Notes under the pieces: generated by a model | Seen by the model: the letters and a program-made list of their open reading frames with translations, nothing else | What the model was told of the DNA's origin: nothing | Database searches by the model: none | Part shown: piece after piece, positions 1 through 7,009 of the stretch | Layout: each line of letters starts with the position of its first letter | Position numbering within the stretch: position 1 is the stretch's first letter | Origin: Pelobacter sp. UBA5610 | GTDB taxonomy: Bacteria; Desulfobacterota; Desulfuromonadia; Desulfuromonadales; Syntrophotaleaceae | Direction: 5' to 3' | DNA length: 9,536 bases | Assembly: GCA_002424645.1 (NCBI GenBank) | Contig: DIKU01000161.1 | Coordinates: 1-9,536, forward strand | Made by a program: the position numbers and the translations under genes

Positions 1-589
1 CGATACCGGCGCTGGCCGTTACATCGAGGGCCGAGGTCGGTTCATCCAGCAGCAGCACTTCCGGTTCCAGAACCAGGCTGCGGGCGATGCAGAGCCGCTG
101 TTGCTGGCCGCCGGACAGCTGGCGGGCGTCCTTTTTCAGCAGATCCTTCACCTCATCCCACAGCAGGGTGCGCCGCAGAGCGCTCTCCACCCGCGCGGCG
201 ATCTGCGGGCGGTCCCGACAGCCAGAGAGCTTGAGGGGAAAGGCGACATTGCGATAAATACTCATGGGCAGAGGATTGGGCGTTTGGAACACCATGCCGA
301 CTTTGCGGCGCAGGTGTTGTGCCGGCAGCCGCTTGTCACACAGATCGTACAGCTGCCCGCCCAGACGGATGTGCGCTTTGCCTTGGAGGTGTACGCCGGG
401 TATTTCGGTCCACATGCGATTCAAGACCGATAAAAAGCTCGATTTGCCGCTGCCGGAAGGCCCGGTGATAGCGGTGATGCGGCGTTCCTCCAGTTCGACG
501 GAAACATCCTGCAGAACCGGCGACTTGCCGTAATAAAAGGTCAACCCGTCGGTGCGGATTTTGGTGGTCGGTTGCATGGGTGCTCTCAT
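1..589 (-). CDS. pstB: PstB, phosphate ABC transporter ATP-binding subunit (3' end beyond left edge)
   Basis: Cytoplasmic ATPase that drives phosphate import by the PstSCAB complex. I translated 196 residues on the minus strand before the window ends. Counting from the ATG at 589, Walker A is GPSGSGKSS (43-51), the Q-loop glutamine is Q102 in MVFQTPNP, the ABC signature is LSGGQQQRLCIAR (158-170), and Walker B is VLLLDEP (178-184) followed by a D-loop SALD. The stretch LLWDEVKDLL just before the signature and the run QQQRLCIAR are typical of PstB rather than of other importers. The H-loop and roughly the last 60 residues lie outside the window. Two starts are possible: the ATG at 589 overlaps the pstA stop as ATGA, and an in-frame ATG at 577 is preceded by a weak purine stretch (GAGAG). 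I prefer 589 because of the overlap, but the choice is uncertain. PhoU often follows pstB; it would lie off the edge. Confidence 0.95.
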   Translation of the reverse strand, partial: MRAPMQPTTKIRTDGLTFYYGKSPVLQDVSVELEERRITAITGPSGSGKSSFLSVLNRMWTEIPGVHLQGKAHIRLGGQLYDLCDKRLPAQHLRRKVGMVFQTPNPLPMSIYRNVAFPLKLSGCRDRPQIAARVESALRRTLLWDEVKDLLKKDARQLSGGQQQRLCIARSLVLEPEVLLLDEPTSALDVTASAGI

Positions 590-1464
590 CGGTATAAAAG
601 CCAGCTCTTCAGGCGGCGCTGGGCCACAAAGGCCAGGACGAAAAGCAGCGAGCAGATCATCATCAGCAAGATGGCGGCGGCATAGCCCTTTTGCAGCTCC
701 TCCGGACCGGTGTATTGGGAGGACATATAGTAGACGTAAAACGGCAGGGCTTCGTACTGTCTCAGCATCGAATCCGGCACCCCGGCCGATGCCACCACGC
801 CGGTCAGCATGATCACGGCGGTATCTTCGGCGCAGCGCCCCACTGCCAGAATGATGCCGCCGGTCAGGTCGGCAAGGCGATTGGGCAGCAGCACCAGAAA
901 GATATTCTGCAGTTTCGATGCCCCGAGGGTCAAGGCCGTATGCCGCAATAGGGGATCGACCCCCTCCAGAGCGGTCTGGGTGGAACGCACCAGGTAGGGC
1001 AATACCAGGAACGCCAGCGCCAGGGCCGATAGCAACAGGCAGGGTCCAAGCCGACCGTCAAAGCTGCGATGCAGCACGATGGCCAGGGCAAATCCCGACA
1101 GGCCGATGACGATGGAGGGGATGCCGGCCAACAGGTCGAAAACCAGGCTCAGCAGTGCTTTGCTCCAGTCTCCGGCGTATTCCGCCATGTAGATACCGGC
1201 CGCCACGCCGACCGGCACCGCCAGGGACACGGCCAGCAACACCAGTGCCACGGTGCCGAACAGGGCTGGAAACAGCCCATCGAACACCTGCCGGCGCAGC
1301 ATCAGTGCATCCATCGCCCGGGTGCCTCCGAACAACAGTTCGACGTTGGAGGCTGGCAGCCCACCGCGCAACAGAAACCACACCAGGGTCGCTACGGCAG
1401 CTGTCAAAGCGAGTGCGCAACACCAGGAAAAACCCGGTAAGAATCTTGCCAGCAGGCGCACCAT
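586..1464 (-). CDS. pstA: PstA, phosphate ABC transporter permease
   Basis: Inner-membrane permease that pairs with PstC to form the phosphate channel. The 292 residues match the usual PstA length. A first hydrophobic helix lies at about 13-33, and a periplasmic stretch follows to about 65. The core helices then run from about 66 to 282. Family marks are LLAGIPSIVIGLSG (111-124), corresponding to the conserved AG(V/I)PSI segment. The coupling (EAA-type) loop runs from A165 to about residue 212, with TALTLGASKLQNIFLVLLP at 176-194. After this loop the sequence reads GRCAEDTAVIMLTG, where PstA proteins usually have GRA-GETAPL, so this part is somewhat divergent. The start ATG shares one base with the pstC stop (TAATG), and a G-rich stretch lies just upstream. 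The stop TGA overlaps the likely pstB start. Family assignment is secure; PstA rather than PstC follows from the order and the motifs. Confidence 0.95.
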   Translation of the reverse strand: MVRLLARFLPGFSWCCALALTAAVATLVWFLLRGGLPASNVELLFGGTRAMDALMLRRQVFDGLFPALFGTVALVLLAVSLAVPVGVAAGIYMAEYAGDWSKALLSLVFDLLAGIPSIVIGLSGFALAIVLHRSFDGRLGPCLLLSALALAFLVLPYLVRSTQTALEGVDPLLRHTALTLGASKLQNIFLVLLPNRLADLTGGIILAVGRCAEDTAVIMLTGVVASAGVPDSMLRQYEALPFYVYYMSSQYTGPEELQKGYAAAILLMMICSLLFVLAFVAQRRLKSWLLYR

Positions 1465-2321
1465 TATAGCCCCCGCGGCGACAGGCGGCCAACCAGTCGC
1501 AGGGCCACGATCAACAGCGCCGTGAACAGGTAAAGGAAGATGCCGCAGGCGAAGATCGACTGAAACTCCATGCTGGCGAAATCCGCCGCCATCACCAGCG
1601 CGATATGCGCGGTGAGGGTGCGAGCCGCCTGGGTCAGGGCGGTCGGCACTGCGACGGCATTACCGGCCAGCATCAAGCTGATGAGGGTGTCCCCCATAGC
1701 CCTTCCCAGCCCAAGCAGCAGGCCGTTGAGGATGCCGGGCCAGGCCATTGGCAGCACCACATACAGGAGTTGCTGCGCCGGGCTGCCGCCCAGGGCATCG
1801 ACCGCCTGCCGATACGACAAAGGCACCCTTTGCAGACTGTCGACAAAGAAGATGATCATGGTCGGGGCGATGAGTATGGCCAGCACCACCGAGGCGGTGA
1901 GGATATTCATGCCGCTGCCGCCGGTCAGAAATTCGCGCATGAATGGCACCAGTAGGAACAATGCGACGAAACCGTAGACCACCGTCGGGATGCTGGTCAT
2001 GAAGCGTACCAGGTTGAGAAGCTTGCGCCGCAGGGCGAGGGGGCCGAAGTGGGTAATGAAAAAAGCGCAGCCGAGGCTGAACGGAAAGCTGATAAGCACG
2101 CTGAGAAAGGCAATGGATAAACTGCCGACGATCATCGGATAGATGCCGTACTGTCCATGCCCGGGGTTCCATGGGGAGCAAAGCAGGGTTCCCAGTCCGC
2201 CGTGTTGAAACAGCGGCTTGGCCAATTGGCACAACAGCAGAAAAACGGCGGCAGTCAGCAGGGCGCTGCCGATTGCCGCCAGAAAGAACAGGCGCTCAAG
2301 GGTGCGGGACAGCATCGCCAT
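1464..2321 (-). CDS. pstC: PstC, phosphate ABC transporter permease
   Basis: Inner-membrane permease partner of PstA. It has 285 residues. Helix 1 is at about 10-32, followed by a periplasmic segment with the PstC-type W-P element (SPWNPGHGQYGIYPMIVGSL, 49-68). The membrane core follows, with MTSIPTVVYGFVALF (108-122) matching the conserved IPTV-YGF signature. The EAA-type coupling loop is YRQAVDALGGSPAQQLLYVV (170-189) and continues through LPMAWPGILNG to GLGRAMGDT (204-212). That loop contacts PstB. The C-terminus ends in a helix at about 254-276. The start ATG at 2321 overlaps the pstS stop by one base (TGATG) with no strong ribosome-binding site of its own, which suggests translational coupling to pstS. 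It is slightly shorter than many PstC proteins because the periplasmic loop is compact. Confidence 0.95.
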   Translation of the reverse strand: MAMLSRTLERLFFLAAIGSALLTAAVFLLLCQLAKPLFQHGGLGTLLCSPWNPGHGQYGIYPMIVGSLSIAFLSVLISFPFSLGCAFFITHFGPLALRRKLLNLVRFMTSIPTVVYGFVALFLLVPFMREFLTGGSGMNILTASVVLAILIAPTMIIFFVDSLQRVPLSYRQAVDALGGSPAQQLLYVVLPMAWPGILNGLLLGLGRAMGDTLISLMLAGNAVAVPTALTQAARTLTAHIALVMAADFASMEFQSIFACGIFLYLFTALLIVALRLVGRLSPRGL

Positions 2322-3163
2322 CAGCGAACCGGAATAAACCCTTTGGCTGCCGCGATTTGCTGACCGCTGGGCGAAAACAGAAAGTTGATAAAGGCCTTCA
2401 CCGCCCCCCGGGGTTCACCCGCAGTGATGCTGTAGAGTCCACGGGCTACCGGATAGCTGCCATCCTTGACGGTTGCATTGGTCGGTACTACCCCATCGAG
2501 GGAGACCGGTCGTACCGAGGTATCGATGTGACCGACGGACACGTAACCGATGGCGTAGGGATCGTTGGCAATGGCGGTCTTCATGGCTCCGTTGGAGACG
2601 ACGACATTAGCGCCGGCGGCAATCTCGCCATTGTTGAGAGCCTTTTTCCAGAATACCTCGCGGGTGCCGCTGGCCTCGTCGCGCGTATACAGATTAATGG
2701 CACGATCGACGCCACCGAGATCCTTCCAATTGGTTATCTTGCCGGCATAAATGGCCTGCACCTGAGCCGAAGTCAGGGCATGGACAGGATTTCCAGGATG
2801 GACTACCACGCCGACGCCGTCGATGGCCCACTTGAAAAGCACCAGGCCGTATTGTTGGATTTCCTGAGCGGTGGCTTTGCGACCGGAATTGCCGATCTGC
2901 ACCATCTTTTCACCGACCTGTTTGATGCCGACCCCGGAACCGCCGCCGGCAATGGTAATCTGAATATCGGGGTACGCCGACATCACCTGCTTGGCGGCTT
3001 CTTTCATGACCGGGATGTGAGCGGTGCCACCGGAAATTTTGATCACACCGTGCTGGCCGCGAAACAGATCAAGATCATTGGCCAGCGCCGGCCATGCGAC
3101 CAGACTCAGGCAAAGCGTGCAGACAGCGGACAACAGGATGTTTTTTTTGATGTAGGCGAGCAT
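2321..3163 (-). CDS. pstS: PstS-family periplasmic phosphate-binding protein
   Basis: Substrate-binding protein that captures inorganic phosphate in the periplasm and delivers it to PstC/PstA. The 280 residues belong to the short PstS class. Residues 1-28 are a Sec signal peptide: positives K6-K7, a hydrophobic core at 9-24, and a cleavage site after PALA (25-28). There is no convincing lipobox, so the protein is probably soluble. The mature part holds the binding-loop motifs: ISGGTAHIPVMKEAAKQV (43-60), IAGGGSGVGIKQV (71-83), AIYAGKITNWKDLGG (137-151) and TRDEASGTREVFWKKAL (160-176). The C-terminal piece, INFLFSPSGQQIAAAKGFIPVR (259-280; first to last residues given as a motif in two halves INFLFSPSGQQI and AAAKGFIPVR), is typical of the family. 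The start at 3163 follows an AAGGAGA ribosome-binding site. It is the first gene of the pst operon and is divergent from the SLC12-type gene. Phosphate-starvation control by PhoB is expected from the family, but I could not see a clear Pho box. Confidence 0.94.
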   Translation of the reverse strand: MLAYIKKNILLSAVCTLCLSLVAWPALANDLDLFRGQHGVIKISGGTAHIPVMKEAAKQVMSAYPDIQITIAGGGSGVGIKQVGEKMVQIGNSGRKATAQEIQQYGLVLFKWAIDGVGVVVHPGNPVHALTSAQVQAIYAGKITNWKDLGGVDRAINLYTRDEASGTREVFWKKALNNGEIAAGANVVVSNGAMKTAIANDPYAIGYVSVGHIDTSVRPVSLDGVVPTNATVKDGSYPVARGLYSITAGEPRGAVKAFINFLFSPSGQQIAAAKGFIPVR

Positions 3164-3168
3164 GTGAA

Positions 3169-3175
3169 TCTCCTT
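3169..3175 (-). promoter_or_regulatory. Ribosome-binding site of pstS
   Basis: On the minus strand the sequence reads AAGGAGA, five bases before the ATG at 3163. It is the strongest ribosome-binding site in the operon and fixes the pstS start. The three downstream genes start within or next to the preceding stop codon and have weaker sites. Confidence 0.75.
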
Positions 3176-3306
3176 GATTGCAATGGTAAATGCATGAGTT
3201 CAACGGCGTGGTGATCCGGTGAAATGCTTTTTATGCATCAGGCTGCGGGAATCCTGTCGACTTGCATCTCCACCGGTACGGCAGCGCTCCAGGTTGCTGC
3301 ACTTTA

Positions 3307-3343
3307 CTTGAATTGGCATGGAGGATTCAAGACCTGCATGCCA
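3307..3343. repeat. Interleaved inverted repeats (A-B-A'-B' arrangement)
   Basis: Four 7-base elements lie in 37 bp: CTTGAAT (3307-3313), TGGCATG (3314-3320), ATTCAAG (3325-3331) and CATGCCA (3337-3343). The first is the exact reverse complement of the third, and the second of the fourth. In RNA the two stems could form a pseudoknot or two mutually exclusive hairpins. In DNA they could be overlapping dyad operator sites. The match is read directly from the sequence; the function is unknown. Confidence 0.6.
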
Positions 3344-3494
3344 GTTTATAAAGTTTTCTCACCCTTTGGACCGATTTGTCCATGGATAATACCTTGATTT
3401 CACGCTGCGTTCGTTGCAAGGTTGCTTGTGTTTTCTCAGGGAAACGTTTTATTTTTAAGCGTGCGTTTCAACTGCAGGACAAATAAATTTAATC

Positions 3495-3498
3495 AGGA
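3495..3498 (+). promoter_or_regulatory. Ribosome-binding site of the SLC12-type transporter gene
   Basis: AGGA lies six bases before the ATG at 3505, a good distance. It supports this start and places it just upstream of a short cytoplasmic N-terminus. Confidence 0.6.
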
Positions 3499-3504
3499 TT
3501 TTGA

Positions 3505-5745
3505 ATGATTCCACATCTTGTCGACATCTGGTCCAAACTCTTTCAGCGCACCCCGGCATCTGTTTCCGGTGCATCCGGCAAACTCGGCACCTTTATAGGC
3601 GTTTTTACCCCGACCGTCCTGACCATCCTCGGGGTTATCATGTATCTGCGATTCGGGTGGGTGATCGGCCATGTCGGTCTTTGGCAGGCGCTGTTGATCG
3701 TGGTGCTGGCCAATGCCATCACGTTTGTCACCGCTCTGAGTTTTTCTGCCGTGGCAACCAACAGCCGCGTCGGTGTGGGCGGTGCCTATTTCATCATTTC
3801 CCGCAGTCTGGGGCTGGAAATCGGCGCTGCCATCGGGATTCCGCTGTTTTTCTCCCAGACCTTGTCGGTGACCCTGTATGCTTACGGTCTGGCCGAATCG
3901 TTGCGCTTTGTCTGGCCGGGGATACCCGTGCAGGCGGCGGCTTTCGTCATCATTCTGCTGGTGGGGGTCTTGGCCTTTCGCGGAGCCGGTGGGGCTTTGC
4001 GTCTGCAGGTGCCTATCCTGCTGTTGATCGCGGTATCGATGTTGGCGCTGGCTGCGGGCAGCCTGCTGCATGGTAGCCCCGATCGGCTGCTGGTGTCGGC
4101 AGGTTCGGGCGAGTTCAGTTTCTGGACGGTTTTTGCGGTGTTTTTCCCGGCGGTCACAGGCATCATGGCCGGTTTGAGTTTGTCCGGGGATTTGGCCGAT
4201 TCGCGACGTTCCATCCCCCAGGGCACGGTTCTGGCCACCCTCACCGGCTTTGCCGTCTACCTGGTGGTGCCGGTACTGTTGTGCCTGGGAGCCGACCCGG
4301 CGGATTTGCGCAGCGATTCTCTGATCTGGACCCGCATTGCCCTTTTGGGTCCCTGGCTGATATTGCCGGGTCTCTGGGGGGCGATTTTCTCTTCAGCGGT
4401 CGGTTCGATACTAGGGGCCCCCCGCACGCTGCAGGCTTTGGCCATGGATCGCATGGCACCGCGCAGACTCGCCTCGCCGCGAGGGGAAGAGCCGATCGCG
4501 GGTCTGGTGGTTGCGCTGGTCATCGCTTTGGGCGCGGTATTCCTCGGCGATCTGAATACCGTGGCCGAGGTGGTGAGTATGTTTTTTCTCAGCGTCTATG
4601 GCACGGTCAATCTGGTGGCTACCCTGGAGAAGCTCTCCGGCAATCCGTCATGGCGTCCTCAGGTGCAGATTCCATGGTGGTTGAGTCTGGTCGGGGCTTT
4701 CGGCTGTATCGGCGTGATGGTGCTGATCAATGTAAAGGCCAGCCTGGTGGCGATGATGGTGGTACTGTGTCTCTGGCTGCTGCTGCGGCGCCATGAGCGG
4801 CGCGAAGACTGGGGAGATGTGCGGCGCGACCTTTACGAAGCGGTTATCCGATGGGCGCTGGTAGGGCTTTCCCGGCGACCCATGACTGCGCGCAACTGGC
4901 GGCCGCACATTCTGGTATTTGTCAGCAACATCGATCGGCGCCTGCCGTTGGTGCGCTATGGAGCATGGTTCAGCCAGAATCGCGGCGTGGTTACGGCCTG
5001 TGAACTGGTGGTGGGGGATCTTCTCAACCTGGACCTGGACGTGCATGAACGGGAGCGGCAGATCGACGCAGTTCTGCGGCAGGAAGGGATCGTGGCCTTC
5101 GGTGAAGTTGACGTGGTGGCCAACATCGAGCAAGGCATTCTGGCTGTCGCCCAGGCCAACGGCATCGCCGGAATCGAAAGCAATACCGTTATCCTCGGTT
5201 GGCCGAACGATCTGGAGCGTCTGGCGCATTTCCTGCGGGTCATTCGACCTCTTAATTATCTGAACCAATCCCTGCTTATCGGCCGGGCCGAGCCTCTTGC
5301 ACCCTTACAGGAAGGTGAACGTCGCACCATCCATGTCTGGTGGGGCGGTCTTCAGCGTAACGGCGATCTAATGCTGCTGTTGGCCTATCTGTTGTCGCGT
5401 AATGCCGAGTGGCGCAATGCCCGTATCCGGGTGTTGAGTATCGCTTCCAACAAATTGGCCGAGGAGCAGACCCGACGGGTTCTCGCCAAATTGATTCCGG
5501 AAATCCGCATCGACGCGGAAATAGAGGTTCTGATCAAGTCCGAGGATAGGAGCGTGCGGGAGATGATCCATGCGGAAAGCTCCGGCGTTGACCTGGTTAT
5601 TCTGGGACTGGCGCTTCCTGAAGAGGGTAAGGAGGACGCTTACGCCGCGCGTATCGCAGAGTTGGCAGAGGGGCTCCCGTCGTGCTTTTTCGTCCACAAC
5701 GGCAGCCTGTTTATCGGGGAGCTGGTTTCACACGGGATCGACTGA
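3505..5745 (+). CDS. Cation-chloride cotransporter (SLC12/APC) family membrane transporter with C-terminal regulatory domain
   Basis: A 746-residue inner-membrane secondary transporter. After a short N-terminus, GVFTPTVLTILGVIMYLRFG (32-51) is the hallmark first helix of the cation-chloride cotransporters (Na-K-Cl and K-Cl types). The hydrophobic core runs to about residue 430, consistent with about 12 helices, and ends at LLLRRHERR. The remaining 310 or so residues are soluble. They show the SLC12 C-terminal signatures NTVILGWPNDLERL (560-573) and HVWWGGLQRNGDLMLLLAYL (from 610), equivalent to the WW-x-DDGGL-LL-YLL stretch of animal NKCC proteins. In prokaryotic members this domain is reported to have a universal-stress-protein-like fold. 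The substrate cannot be read from the sequence: Na/K/Cl or amino acids are both possible, because the wider APC superfamily carries amino acids. The gene stands alone, with an AGGA ribosome-binding site and a terminator close behind. It is divergent from pst, but a functional link is only a guess. Confidence 0.88.
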   Translation: MIPHLVDIWSKLFQRTPASVSGASGKLGTFIGVFTPTVLTILGVIMYLRFGWVIGHVGLWQALLIVVLANAITFVTALSFSAVATNSRVGVGGAYFIISRSLGLEIGAAIGIPLFFSQTLSVTLYAYGLAESLRFVWPGIPVQAAAFVIILLVGVLAFRGAGGALRLQVPILLLIAVSMLALAAGSLLHGSPDRLLVSAGSGEFSFWTVFAVFFPAVTGIMAGLSLSGDLADSRRSIPQGTVLATLTGFAVYLVVPVLLCLGADPADLRSDSLIWTRIALLGPWLILPGLWGAIFSSAVGSILGAPRTLQALAMDRMAPRRLASPRGEEPIAGLVVALVIALGAVFLGDLNTVAEVVSMFFLSVYGTVNLVATLEKLSGNPSWRPQVQIPWWLSLVGAFGCIGVMVLINVKASLVAMMVVLCLWLLLRRHERREDWGDVRRDLYEAVIRWALVGLSRRPMTARNWRPHILVFVSNIDRRLPLVRYGAWFSQNRGVVTACELVVGDLLNLDLDVHERERQIDAVLRQEGIVAFGEVDVVANIEQGILAVAQANGIAGIESNTVILGWPNDLERLAHFLRVIRPLNYLNQSLLIGRAEPLAPLQEGERRTIHVWWGGLQRNGDLMLLLAYLLSRNAEWRNARIRVLSIASNKLAEEQTRRVLAKLIPEIRIDAEIEVLIKSEDRSVREMIHAESSGVDLVILGLALPEEGKEDAYAARIAELAEGLPSCFFVHNGSLFIGELVSHGID

Positions 5746-5787
5746 GTTTTCAGTATCCTGCGCGGTTTGTTATTTGATATAAGGAGC

Positions 5788-5821
5788 AGCCCTATCCCTT
5801 TGAGAGGGGATGGGGCTTTTT
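5788..5821 (+). terminator. Intrinsic terminator after the SLC12-type gene
   Basis: AGCCCTATCCC (5788-5798) pairs with GGGATGGGGCT (5807-5817), an 11-bp stem with one T-G wobble and an 8-base loop. A run of five T begins at 5817. It lies 42 bases after the stop codon at 5745 and should isolate the transporter from the downstream AEC gene. Confidence 0.85.
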
Positions 5822-5986
5822 CAGGTCTGGTAACATGCCGTTGATGCCCCACAAACACGCGCATTCATCTTGGGCTTCGTATCGGTTTTCCCTTTTTCTC
5901 CGGTTGTCGCACAAAACTTGTATACGATATGTAGGTGGACTAAGATACGGCTCTTGTGAAAATCCCTTTCGGGGGCGTGGAGAGTT

Positions 5987-6883
5987 ATGACTAATTTTAT
6001 TTTGATCGGTATTTTCGTAGGGCTCGGTCTTTTATTTCGTAGATTGGAGGCCTTCCCCAAAGATTCGGCGCAAGTGCTGAACATGTTTGCCCTGTACGTT
6101 TCCTTGCCCGCGTTGATCTTGCTGAAAATGCCGCAGTTGCATCTGGGCAGAGAAGCGCTTCTGGTGGCGGTGGTGCCCTGGGCCATGTTGGTGTTGTCGG
6201 TGGGATTGATTCTGCTGGCCGCGCGCAAATTCGGCTGGAGTCGTGCCAAAACCGGTGTATTGCTTTTGGTTGTGCCGGTCGGTAATACCTCTTTTATGGG
6301 GGTGCCGATGGTGAATGCCTTTTTCGGACCGAAAGGCATCCCCTACCTTATTGTTTACGATCAGGTCGGCACCATGGTGATATTTGCCCTTTACGGGTCA
6401 TTGATCCTGGCACTCTACGGCAGGGAGGGTAAGCTGCAGATCTCCTCGATTGTCCGGCGCGCCGTGCTGTTCCCGCCGAGCATCGCGATGGCGGTCGGAC
6501 TTGCCCTGCGCCCCTGGCCTTATTCCGAAATGGTGTCCTCGACGCTGCATGGTATTTCCCAGAGCCTGACACCGCTGGTGATGACCGCCATCGGTATGCA
6601 GTTAAACTGGAGGTTGCAACGAAGCGTATTCGGGCCATTGAGCTGCGGCCTGGTTATCAAGTTGCTGATCGCGCCGCTTATGACCCTTGCCGTCTGCAGG
6701 CTGGCAGGCATGGACGGACTGCATGTTGACATTGCGGTCTTCGAAGCCGGCATGCCGCCGATGGTTACCGCCGGTGCTCTGGCGGTGGTCGCCGGAATGG
6801 AGAGCGAACTGGCCATAGCTCTGATAGGGGTGGGGATTATTTTCTCTTTTGCAACGCTGCCCATCTTATTTTCTCTGCTGTAA
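5987..6883 (+). CDS. AEC (auxin efflux carrier) family transporter
   Basis: A 298-residue, highly hydrophobic permease of the AEC/BASS-like superfamily; bacterial members export or import small carboxylates such as malate or malonate. About ten helices are visible, arranged as two five-helix halves. The first half contains ALYVSLPALILLKMP (36-50 region), matching the conserved -Y--LPALLF- segment. The family's helix-break motif NTSFMGVPMVNAFFG (about 104-118) follows, comparable to N-GFLG-P. The second half contains TPLVMTAIGMQLNW (about 195-208) and EAGMPPMVTAGALAVVAG (about 257-274), comparable to the conserved MP-A-----A. The ATG at 5987 follows GGAGAG closely. An A/T-rich stretch at about 5900-5960 probably carries the promoter, but I cannot fix its hexamers. 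The gene is separated from the SLC12-type gene by a terminator and ends at the bidirectional terminator, so it is monocistronic. The substrate is unknown. Confidence 0.9.
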   Translation: MTNFILIGIFVGLGLLFRRLEAFPKDSAQVLNMFALYVSLPALILLKMPQLHLGREALLVAVVPWAMLVLSVGLILLAARKFGWSRAKTGVLLLVVPVGNTSFMGVPMVNAFFGPKGIPYLIVYDQVGTMVIFALYGSLILALYGREGKLQISSIVRRAVLFPPSIAMAVGLALRPWPYSEMVSSTLHGISQSLTPLVMTAIGMQLNWRLQRSVFGPLSCGLVIKLLIAPLMTLAVCRLAGMDGLHVDIAVFEAGMPPMVTAGALAVVAGMESELAIALIGVGIIFSFATLPILFSLL

Positions 6884-6926
6884 GCGTCCTGATCAGGGCT
6901 GAAAATTGTATAAGTACGTGGTGTTG

Positions 6927-6949
6927 CAACGCTCCGATGGGATGCGTTG
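6927..6949 (+). repeat. Small inverted repeat after the AEC gene
   Basis: CAACGC (6927-6932) is the reverse complement of GCGTTG (6944-6949). Inside it TCC pairs with GGA, leaving a GATG loop and one bulged T. It lies in the transcript tail between the AEC stop codon and the terminator. It could protect the 3' end or be part of a small RNA, but no T-run follows it, so it is not itself a terminator. Confidence 0.4.
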
Positions 6950-7009
6950 TCAGCAAGACGGAAAATTGGTAGCACGTTATCCGGGGTAAGCCGATTGGGG
7001 GAGGAAAGC

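Larger units (their letters stand above)
3164..3504. other. Divergent intergenic region between pstS and the SLC12-type transporter gene
   Basis: These 341 bases must hold the promoters of both divergent genes. I see interleaved 7-bp inverted repeats at 3307-3343 and a possible 18-residue leader ORF on the minus strand at 3327-3383. There is also an inverted repeat GAAACG/CGTTTC at 3441-3446 and 3464-3469, and a direct repeat GTTTTCTCA at 3353-3361 and 3430-3438. Two ATGCAT palindromes lie at 3190-3195 and 3233-3238. The right part is A/T-rich. No hexamer pair resembling a strong sigma-70 promoter with 16-18 bp spacing stood out on either strand. No direct repeats resembling the PhoB box (CTGTCAT type) were found by eye. 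Confidence 0.6.

Noticed and set aside
2171..3214. 347-codon plus-strand open frame opposite pstS
   Set aside because: It is longer than pstS, but its translation has no recognisable domain, runs across the pstS/pstC junction and ignores the clear pstS signal peptide and motifs on the other strand. It is an antisense shadow of a G+C-rich gene.
3366..3391. Plus-strand promoter TTGGAC with TAATAC or GATAAT
   Set aside because: The spacing is 13-15 bases, too short for a sigma-70 promoter.
3164..3504. PhoB box upstream of pstS
   Set aside because: Expected from the operon's known regulation, but I found no pair of CTGTCAT-like repeats 11 bases apart on either strand. A matrix scan could still find a divergent site.
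3493..4071. 192-codon minus-strand open frame opposite the start of the SLC12-type gene
   Set aside because: The translation is rich in Q, H, D, G and R without hydrophobic pattern or domain, as expected of an antisense shadow.
4648..5268. 206-codon minus-strand open frame opposite the SLC12-type gene
   Set aside because: Low-complexity composition and no family resemblance; the plus strand holds the real gene.
6900..7005. Possible cyclic-di-GMP riboswitch (GGTAGC followed by a GTAAGCCGAT stretch)
   Set aside because: The core GGGACGCAAAGC-type segment and the paired GGTAGC/GGTTACC hairpin of the class I aptamer are missing, and it lies after a gene, not before one.
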